This document shows positions 35,704 to 41,256 of a DNA stretch of 41,256 nucleotides, in pieces. Position 1 is the first letter of the stretch. Each line of letters starts with the position of its first letter. Below the pieces are notes generated by a model, which saw only the letters and a list, made by a program, of their open reading frames with translations, did not search any database and had not been told where the DNA came from. Location of the stretch: the NCBI GenBank assembly GCA_031274415.1, contig JAISQD010000012.1, positions 1 to 41,256 on the forward strand, written 5' to 3'. A program made the translations under genes and the position numbers. This DNA comes from Tannerellaceae bacterium (GTDB lineage Bacteria > Bacteroidota > Bacteroidia > Bacteroidales > Tannerellaceae).

Positions 35704-36573
35704 CTAAAAAACAATGTATTCCTGAGGATTTACGGGATTTCCCTTGAGCCATAATTCAAAATGCAGATGAGGCCCTGTCGATAAATTCCCCGTATTTCCT
35801 ATAATAGCAATCGCTTCGCCCGCGATCACTTGATCGCCGGTCTCTTTCAGCAACAACTCATTGTGTTTATAGACAGACAGGAAACCGTTTTTGTGCTGAA
35901 GCTGTATCACATTCCCATAGCGCGGATCGAATCCTGTAAACACAACCGTCCCGTCCAACGTGGCCATAACGCTCTCTTTTGGAGCGGCCACCAGATCCAC
36001 TCCGTAATGACGTGTGTTGCTGTTAAATGTGGCAGACAGGATGCCGTTCACCGGTTTATAAAAGAAAACAGCGTCGGTCGGCGTATGATGGGGATTCAAC
36101 GCCGTTAGATTATATTTTTCTTCTTCTTCAAAAGTCTTGATAAAGTCCTCTTCATTCTTTGTACGGGGGATATCGTAATCGGCATTGACAAAAGCCAGTG
36201 AATCAATCTCCCTGACAGAATCGACAGTCATTGTTCCGGTCAGTATTTCCGTCACATTGTTCAGGTAAAACGCCTGCATGGCAAGAACCCTTTCCAACGA
36301 ATCGGCGCGAAGGGCGTTCTGAAGGATCTCCTTGCGCACCTCCACATCCAGATAACCGGGCAGATAGTTGCGGATAGGTGTCAATATAATAATAAGGGAG
36401 GTGACGGTGATCAGGAAAAAGGCAAATATAGCCAGGACAAGAAAAGCGGAAAGTTGCGACATACGGAACGACCAAACCTCTTCTAATGTGCTCTCATTAA
36501 AAAAAGACAACTTATACTTGAAACGTATCCGGTGCCAAAAGGCCTTCATATTTTTCTTTTCAAACTTTCGCAT
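35704..36573 (-). CDS. M23-family (LytM/DipM-type) cell-wall peptidase
   Basis: A 289-residue envelope protein. A basic N-terminus is followed by one membrane helix (LSAFLVLAIFAFFLITVTSLI, about 39-62), a linker region with possible helix, and a C-terminal M23 domain from about 180. The zinc ligands are seen as HYGVDLVA (H-x-x-x-D) and GPHLHFEL (H-x-H), so the domain is probably catalytic. It would act on peptidoglycan cross-links. I chose ATG 36573; the codon before it is TTG. Confidence 0.9.
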   Translation of the reverse strand: MRKFEKKNMKAFWHRIRFKYKLSFFNESTLEEVWSFRMSQLSAFLVLAIFAFFLITVTSLIIILTPIRNYLPGYLDVEVRKEILQNALRADSLERVLAMQAFYLNNVTEILTGTMTVDSVREIDSLAFVNADYDIPRTKNEEDFIKTFEEEEKYNLTALNPHHTPTDAVFFYKPVNGILSATFNSNTRHYGVDLVAAPKESVMATLDGTVVFTGFDPRYGNVIQLQHKNGFLSVYKHNELLLKETGDQVIAGEAIAIIGNTGNLSTGPHLHFELWLKGNPVNPQEYIVF

Positions 36574-36599
36574 CAAAAAGTATGTTTAATAATCACACG

Positions 36600-36607
36600 C
36601 AAAAGTA
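36600..36607 (-). promoter_or_regulatory. -7 box for the M23-dxr-rseP-serB part of the operon
   Basis: Reads TACTTTTG on the minus strand, 27 nt upstream of the M23 start and within the only sizeable gap (80 nt) of the minus-strand cluster. This could be an internal promoter. Confidence 0.45.
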
Positions 36608-36653
36608 ACAAAAACCATATCCCGCCTGATAAAGTTTACGCTTATTAACGTTC

Positions 36654-37178
36654 TTACAAATCCAATAGCCCGTCGGGGATGGAGATATTCAGCGATTTGT
36701 TGATGTGATCGGCAGAAATGATCAATTCATCAGCCGCCGGTATCAGTAGCTCTTTATCCTTATAATCAATCTGCAAAAGCGTATTGATGGTACTTTCATC
36801 CACATCCGTTATCTCTCCAAGCCGGCCGTATACAGGATCAAAAACGGTATATCCAAGAAAGTTATCCCATGTTATACCGCTAACCGCCCCGTTATTTGCC
36901 ACAACCGCCTCCGGATAATAGACCGTGCGGTTGGTAAACAGGCGAACCGCCTCTTCCGAATCCACATTCTCTAACTTAACCAACAGGATTTTATCCGTTT
37001 TATACCGGTACCCTTCAATAAAAAAGGGGACAAAGATGCCGTCTATCTCACAAACAATATACGGATTCTCAGATTCTTCAAAAACGTCGCCGTCCGTCAT
37101 CAACCCGATTTCCCCCTTTATGCCGTGAGGCTTCACGAATTGCCCGATCCTGAAGAGTTCTTCTCTTTTTATCATCAT
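36654..37178 (-). CDS. rimM: Ribosome maturation factor RimM
   Basis: A 174-residue 16S rRNA processing factor that helps 30S head assembly. The N-terminal RimM domain has FRIGQFVKPHGIKGEIGL and DKILLVKLENVDSEEAVRLF; the PRC-barrel-like C-terminal domain has WDNFLGYTVFDPVYGRLGEI and ELLIPAADELI. Two ATGs in a row (37178 and 37175) are possible starts. It is 9 nt downstream of murA. Confidence 0.93.
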   Translation of the reverse strand: MMIKREELFRIGQFVKPHGIKGEIGLMTDGDVFEESENPYIVCEIDGIFVPFFIEGYRYKTDKILLVKLENVDSEEAVRLFTNRTVYYPEAVVANNGAVSGITWDNFLGYTVFDPVYGRLGEITDVDESTINTLLQIDYKDKELLIPAADELIISADHINKSLNISIPDGLLDL

Positions 37179-37187
37179 ACGCTATAT

Positions 37188-38492
37188 TTAAAGCCTCGTG
37201 ATATGCGCCCCAATACTGTTCAGCCGCTTGTCAATCTCCTGATATCCACGGTCTATCTGGTCGATATGATGGATCCGGCTGATACCTTCGGCGCTCATGG
37301 CGGCAATAAGCAAAGCGATACCGGCGCGGATATCGGGCGATACCATCTCCGAACCGCGCAACCTGAACCGGTTACCCAGCCCGATGACCGTCGCACGGTG
37401 CGGATCACACAGGATGATCTGCGCACCCATATCAATCAGCTTGTCGACAAAAAACAAACGGCTTTCAAACATTTTCTGGTGAATAAGGACGCTGCCCGTC
37501 GCTTGCGTGGCTACGACAAGCAGGACACTCAACAGGTCGGGCGTCAAGCCCGGCCAGGGCGCATCGGCGATCGTCATGATAGAGCCATCTATAAATGTCT
37601 CTATTTCATATACTTTGTGTGGAGGGACATGTATATCGTCTCCCTGTTTCTCAACCGTAATACCAAGACGGCGAAACGATTCGGGAATGATCCCCAACAT
37701 CTCATACCGTGTATTTTTGATGGTAATATCGGAAGCCGTCATGGCAGCCATCCCAATAAAACTACCCACTTCAATCATATCCGGGAGGATCGTATGATCG
37801 GCGCCTCCAAGCGCCTCAACGCCTTGAATAGTCAACAGATTGGAGCCGATACCCGATATGCGGGCGCCCATATGGTTGAGCAAAGCGGAGAGTTGTTGTA
37901 AATAGGGTTCGCAGGCGGCATTGTAAATCGTCGTCGTACCTTTAGCCAACACGGCAGCCATGACGATATTAGCCGTTCCGGTTACGGACGCTTCATCCAG
38001 TAACATATATGCGCCTGTCAACCGGTCGGCTTTTATCTCATACAGCTGACGTCCGGCATTATAATGAAAGGATGCGCCCAGTTTCTGTATCCCCGTGAAA
38101 TGGGTATCCAAACGGCGTCGACCGATCTTATCTCCTCCCGGCTTGGGGATCACCATCCTGCCAAAACGTGCAAGCAACGGCCCGACAATCATCACAGAAC
38201 CGCGCAATGCCATACTTTTACGCAGAAAATCATCCGTCTCCAGATAATCCAAATCCACATCATCCGCCTGAAACGTATACACGTCAACAGCGATACGCTC
38301 TACTTTCACGCGCATATCACGAAGCAATTGAATCAGGTTATTGACATCTAAAATATCGGGAACATTGCGGATTGTCACCTTTCCGGAAGTAAGCAGAACA
38401 GCACAAATCACCTCCAGCGCTTCATTTTTCGCACCTTGCGGAACGATTTCGCCGGACATGCTGTAACCGCCTTCTATGACAAACGAACTCAT
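37188..38492 (-). CDS. murA: UDP-N-acetylglucosamine 1-carboxyvinyltransferase (Cys-to-Asp variant)
   Basis: A 434-residue enzyme that commits UDP-GlcNAc to peptidoglycan synthesis with PEP. FVIEGGYSMSGEIVPQGAKNEALEVI is the family's start; the C-terminal catalytic region has LTPDLLSVLLVVATQATGSV and DIRAGIALLIAAMSAEG. At the loop where E. coli MurA has GGCTIGARPVDLH (Cys115, the fosfomycin target), this protein reads GGDKIGRRRLDTH, with Asp121. This is the substitution known to give intrinsic fosfomycin resistance in other bacteria. Its start overlaps the DUF4290 stop by 4 nt. Confidence 0.96.
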   Translation of the reverse strand: MSSFVIEGGYSMSGEIVPQGAKNEALEVICAVLLTSGKVTIRNVPDILDVNNLIQLLRDMRVKVERIAVDVYTFQADDVDLDYLETDDFLRKSMALRGSVMIVGPLLARFGRMVIPKPGGDKIGRRRLDTHFTGIQKLGASFHYNAGRQLYEIKADRLTGAYMLLDEASVTGTANIVMAAVLAKGTTTIYNAACEPYLQQLSALLNHMGARISGIGSNLLTIQGVEALGGADHTILPDMIEVGSFIGMAAMTASDITIKNTRYEMLGIIPESFRRLGITVEKQGDDIHVPPHKVYEIETFIDGSIMTIADAPWPGLTPDLLSVLLVVATQATGSVLIHQKMFESRLFFVDKLIDMGAQIILCDPHRATVIGLGNRFRLRGSEMVSPDIRAGIALLIAAMSAEGISRIHHIDQIDRGYQEIDKRLNSIGAHITRL

Positions 38493-39136
38493 CGGCCTTT
38501 TCGGGAGAAATTTTTCTTGTTATTATTATTATTGTTGTTGTTCGTATTATTGTTGTTGTTATTATTGCCACTGTTGTTTCTGGCCAGTATTTCACGGCTT
38601 TCGGTGAGTTTGTAATGTTCTTCACTCAGCACAATTTTTTCTTTTGACAGCTCGCCCAAATCTTTAAATATCTTACGGTCATCCACCGATTCCTTATTCC
38701 ATGTAAGGAATGATTTCTTCATTTGATTGGCCAAGAGATTGATCAAATAGCTCTTTTCATCGCCATCTTCAAGCTCAGTCGCTTTATGGATCATCAGTTC
38801 CAGCGTCTTACCGTAATGACGAAAACGGAAAGTGGAATTATGATAAGGGATTACCGGAGGTTTTCTATACAGGTTTTCTTTTTTTATAATCTCATACGGA
38901 TAATCAATATCCAACTGGAAATCAGCCATAATAGCCAGATGATCCCACAAAATATGTTTAAAATCACTCACGTCACGCAGATGGGGAAACATATTCCCCA
39001 TGATATTGATAATCGTGTCCGCACAACGTTTGCGTTCCTCTCTGTCTTGAATGGAAACGCAGTAATCAACCATATTTTGAATATTACGACCGTATTCGGG
39101 TAAAGCCAACTTTTTAAGTTCTGTATTATAATTCAT
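38489..39136 (-). CDS. DUF4290 protein with poly-Asn tail
   Basis: A 215-residue protein of the Bacteroidetes family DUF4290, function unknown. The body has MNYNTELKKLALPEYGRNIQ, MVDYCVSIQDREERKRCADT and FRHYGKTLELMIHKATELED. The last 35 residues are an Asn-rich low-complexity tail ending in basic KKNFSRKGR. I chose ATG 39136; the frame runs upstream through the inverted-repeat end at 39182 to 39292, but those residues look like read-through of the mobile element end. It is first in the DUF4290-murA-rimM operon, with a -7 box 20 nt upstream. Confidence 0.88.
   Translation of the reverse strand: MNYNTELKKLALPEYGRNIQNMVDYCVSIQDREERKRCADTIINIMGNMFPHLRDVSDFKHILWDHLAIMADFQLDIDYPYEIIKKENLYRKPPVIPYHNSTFRFRHYGKTLELMIHKATELEDGDEKSYLINLLANQMKKSFLTWNKESVDDRKIFKDLGELSKEKIVLSEEHYKLTESREILARNNSGNNNNNNNTNNNNNNNNKKNFSRKGR
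38515..38576. repeat. Trinucleotide (AAY)n repeat coding poly-Asn
   Basis: Two runs of Asn codons, read as TTA/TTG triplets on the plus strand, are separated by a Thr codon and end before Ser-Gly. Such triplet runs can change length by slippage and keep frame. Confidence 0.8.
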
Positions 39137-39155
39137 CTTTTGCTTATTTATCCCG

Positions 39156-39163
39156 CAAAGATA
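39156..39163 (-). promoter_or_regulatory. -7 box for the DUF4290-murA operon
   Basis: Reads TATCTTTG on the minus strand, 20 nt upstream of the start codon. The expected -33 position (about 39183-39186) falls inside the mobile-element end that starts at 39182. Confidence 0.6.
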
Positions 39164-39181
39164 GGCATAAAATTCAGAATA

Positions 39182-39200
39182 CAGGGTCAACGCATTAAAA
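39182..39200. mobile_element. Solo 19-bp element end, same as the 16033 element
   Basis: CAGGGTCAACGCATTAAAA matches both ends of the 45-bp element at 16033-16077 exactly. No matching second end was found to the right in this window, so this is either a remnant or the end of a decayed element. Read on the minus strand it encodes FNALTL in frame with DUF4290, which could be the last residues of a transposase. Confidence 0.75.
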
Positions 39201-39247
39201 TCTTTGATAAACCTCACTTCCACCTCATTTATTGCTCCGGCCATCGT

Positions 39248-39303
39248 TTGACAAAATGACAAAAACAGGAGATAAATCGTGTGTATTGACAAAATGACAA
39301 AAA
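39248..39303. repeat. Two direct copies of an 18-bp word
   Basis: TTGACAAAATGACAAAAA occurs at 39248-39265 and 39286-39303, 38 bp apart. An inverted copy of the core TGACAAAATG is at 39386-39395. Confidence 0.8.
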
Positions 39304-39998
39304 TCCCCCCTCAAAAACCCGTTTTTTTGTCCGTAAATCTCCCCGTGAACAGAAGAAATGCCATATTTTAAGGGTTTTGAAAATACATTTTGTCAGCGAT
39401 TTGATGATTTTAAGGCCTTTAATCACCTTAATAGGCTTATTTTCCTTGCATTTATCTGCTAATTAACTGAAATTAGCATCAATATGTCAATTTCATTCGA
39501 TGCATAAAAAGAGCGAAAACGGGGCATAAAAAGTGTTGATTTAACGAAATCTTACGTAAGCTTAACAAATGCCGGACATTTTTCTGCATCAGTTTTGGAA
39601 ATGATGCTTATGATTTCCGGAAAACACGGCGGTGTTTTTGGAAAATGATCAGCATCATTTGGGGGAATAATGCTTATGTTTTTAGTGAACGAATGTAAAT
39701 CGACATCCAAAACAGGCATAATATTATATAAAACGACTATTTTAGGTGTTTTTTATGGCCTTTTTGAAAATGTTAAAGATAGCGAAATGGGCTTTTATTT
39801 GACATATAGTCAAAAATTTAACGATCATTAGCTTTAAAACGGCAAAATCAAGCTGCGTTTTCCCACGCATTTTTGATTTTTTAAGACACAATCTATCTTC
39901 CATCTATCTTCTGCGTAAACCTTCCATTTGTTTTTGATAATTCCCATTATGTTTAATAAGATATATTATGAGACTTGACCTCTGTACGGTTAAGGCGA

Positions 39999-40028
39999 TT
40001 GAATAATGGAATAAAAAATGTACCTTTG
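39999..40028 (+). promoter_or_regulatory. Promoter of dndC
   Basis: TTG (39999-40001), 19-nt spacer and TACCTTTG (40021-40028), in line with the Bacteroidetes consensus. The leader to the ATG is about 90 nt. A second weak box (TATCTTTA, 40050-40057) lies within it. Confidence 0.6.
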
Positions 40029-40121
40029 CGCTGATAAGGAAAAATTGTATCTTTACACTCTCGTTTCCAAGAATTTATATTTAAAGTAAATGAGACAAAG
40101 AAATATAGATATTTTTGAAGT

Positions 40122-41256
40122 ATGGCAGATTTCATACAAAATATTATAGATGAAATCATTGACCAATATATGTTTGCGGACAACACCAAACGTCCGTGGA
40201 TAATTGGTTTTAGCGGTGGAAAAGACTCTACTGTGATGTTGCAATTGGTATGGGAAGCATTGCGGCAGGTCAAGCATTTTCATGGCTTTGTTGGTCGTGA
40301 TGTCTATGTAGTCTGTAATGACACGATGATTGAAAATCCTGTGATTACAGAGTATGTGTATCGTGTTTTGAACAAAGTTACGGAAGCGGCACGAGACCAA
40401 GATTTGCCAATACAAGTGATAAAAACTATTCCAAGATTGGAAGATTCTTTTTGGGTAAACTTGATAGGAAGAGGTTATCCTGCACCAAATAACGCCTTCC
40501 GTTGGTGTACCGAACGCTTGAAAATAAAACCAACCGCACGTTTTATTACTGAGCAGGTAAGCGAATTTGGCGAGGCAATCATTTTGATAGGAACACGTTC
40601 AAACGAAAGCGCCAATCGTGCAAAATCAATGAACAAGCATGCCATAAAAGGAAAACGATTGACCAAACACCCAATACAACCCAATACATATATGTACGCG
40701 CCTATAAGACACCTAATGTTAGAGCAAGTTTGGTACATAATAAACACTATGCTGTCCCCATGGGGAGCAAGCAACGAGGAATTGTTTCAGATTTATTCCG
40801 ATGCAAGCGCAGATGATTATGAATGTCCTGTGGTTGTTACAGACGACAAACATAAATCATGCGGTCAAAGTCGCTTTGGCTGTTGGATGTGTACAGTTGT
40901 AAAACAAGACAAATCAATGTCTGCATTGATTGATAGCGGATTAACGTGGATGAAACCACTACTTGAATTTAGAAATGTAATTGTCGAGGAACGTAACATT
41001 ATCAAGTATCGAATGCCATTGAGAAGAAATGGGACAAAAGCTGTAAATGATATGGGAAGTTATTATCCGTCTTATAGGGCTTTGGTTTTAGAACGTTTGC
41101 TTAAAACTCAAAAAGAGATACAGGAAGAAAAACCGTGTATAGAACTTATTACAAATCAGGAACTAATTGCAATTCAAACAATTTGGTATCGAGATTTTGT
41201 GTTTGACTATAAGGTGTCAGAAATTTATCAAAAAGCTTATAATTCAAATTTGGATA
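40122..41256 (+). CDS. dndC: DNA phosphorothioation protein DndC (3' truncated by window edge)
   Basis: An open frame of 378 codons runs from ATG 40122 past the window end. It is a PAPS-reductase-like ATP pyrophosphatase: the PP-loop SGGKDST is at residues 31-37, RWCTERLKIKP near 128 holds Cys129, GTRSNESANRAKSM follows, and CGQSRFGCWMCTVV carries Cys247, Cys254 and Cys257. This pattern (PP-loop plus the Cys cluster) is typical of DndC, the iron-sulfur protein that activates DNA for sulfur insertion. Usual partners are DndA or IscS, DndB, DndD and DndE; none is to the left, so they must lie to the right or elsewhere. A BREX-type PAPS-reductase protein is the main alternative. The leader is AT-rich, like the preceding stretch. 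Confidence 0.85.
   Translation, partial: MADFIQNIIDEIIDQYMFADNTKRPWIIGFSGGKDSTVMLQLVWEALRQVKHFHGFVGRDVYVVCNDTMIENPVITEYVYRVLNKVTEAARDQDLPIQVIKTIPRLEDSFWVNLIGRGYPAPNNAFRWCTERLKIKPTARFITEQVSEFGEAIILIGTRSNESANRAKSMNKHAIKGKRLTKHPIQPNTYMYAPIRHLMLEQVWYIINTMLSPWGASNEELFQIYSDASADDYECPVVVTDDKHKSCGQSRFGCWMCTVVKQDKSMSALIDSGLTWMKPLLEFRNVIVEERNIIKYRMPLRRNGTKAVNDMGSYYPSYRALVLERLLKTQKEIQEEKPCIELITNQELIAIQTIWYRDFVFDYKVSEIYQKAYNSNLD

Larger units (their letters stand above)
39137..40121. other. 985-bp AT-rich intergenic stretch before dndC
   Basis: No gene could be supported here. The stretch holds the operon promoter, the solo element end, the 18-bp repeats and several hairpins: TGCTAATT/AATTAGCA at 39457-39478; GGAAAT/ATTTCC around 39597-39618; AATGAT/ATCATT at 39644-39659; and a GCGT/ACGC hairpin at about 39845-39880 followed by a T-run. 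It also has a spaced palindrome TTGAC N5 GTCAA at 39799-39813. The composition is clearly more AT-rich than the housekeeping genes to its left. Confidence 0.6.

Noticed and set aside
37125..37901. 258-codon plus-strand frame opposite murA
   Set aside because: Antisense to murA, with no recognisable protein features.
38515..38576. Repeat that could suggest a CRISPR-like or satellite array
   Set aside because: It is a simple Asn codon run inside a gene; there are no spacers or repeat units of CRISPR length.
39229..39426. 65-codon minus-strand frame in the gap before dndC
   Set aside because: It covers the direct repeats and has no protein-like pattern.
39550..39559. Palindrome CTTACGTAAG in the gap before dndC
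   Set aside because: A 10-bp palindrome in AT-rich DNA is weak evidence; no second copy was seen.

Overview
This window looks like a chromosomal segment of a Bacteroidales bacterium, probably close to Tannerellaceae/Parabacteroides. The evidence is: a fimbrillin-type surface protein; many promoters of the Bacteroidetes form (TTTG or TTG, about 19-21 nt, then TAnnTTTG); a short primary sigma factor; a full Nqr sodium pump; a DUF5103 plug protein associated with type IX secretion; and family-typical forms of CarA, MurA and AMP nucleosidase. I saw no rRNA, tRNA or CRISPR array.

Layout. 1-1503: 3' part of a fimbrillin-like gene. 1700-3713: yicC-gmk-nadD operon. 3989-6489: HtrA/DegP protease, then rpoD. 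6640-12886: PurF-like amidotransferase, carA and carB, tightly packed. 13022-13815: a Crp/Fnr-type regulator, followed by an orphan promoter with an FNR-like palindrome and a strong terminator that may bound a small RNA. 13838-18654 (minus): DUF6599 protein, Tat-exported ferredoxin-like aldo/keto reductase, PCMD-like secreted protein and a cation efflux protein. 18765-20039 (minus): DUF5103. 20150-25998: nqrABCDEF. 26148-28639: a small exported peptide, a stand-alone HsdR-N-like protein, AMP nucleosidase and holA. 28640-29416: a non-coding stretch with a 34-bp perfect palindrome. 29417-31616: XRE regulator, pyrK and pyrD. 31613-39136 (minus): a long operon, read DUF4290-murA-rimM-M23 peptidase-dxr-rseP-serB-Dabb. 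39137-40121: AT-rich non-coding stretch with repeats. 40122 to the edge: dndC, the first visible gene of a probable DNA phosphorothioation system.

How it fits together. Most of the window is housekeeping: nucleotide synthesis (gmk, carAB, pyrKD), NAD synthesis (nadD), envelope and isoprenoid synthesis (murA, dxr, rseP, M23), respiration (Nqr) and replication/transcription (holA, rpoD). The accessory signals are at three places. First, a 45-bp inverted-repeat element at 16033-16077 is flanked by a perfect 10-bp target duplication. Second, a single copy of the same 19-bp end lies at 39182-39200, in the promoter region of the DUF4290-murA operon. Third, just beyond that copy the sequence becomes AT-rich and repeat-bearing and leads into dndC, which suggests the edge of an acquired defence island. 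The best candidates for something undescribed are the FNR-box-driven putative small RNA, the minimal transposable element and its solo end, and the island that continues past the right edge.
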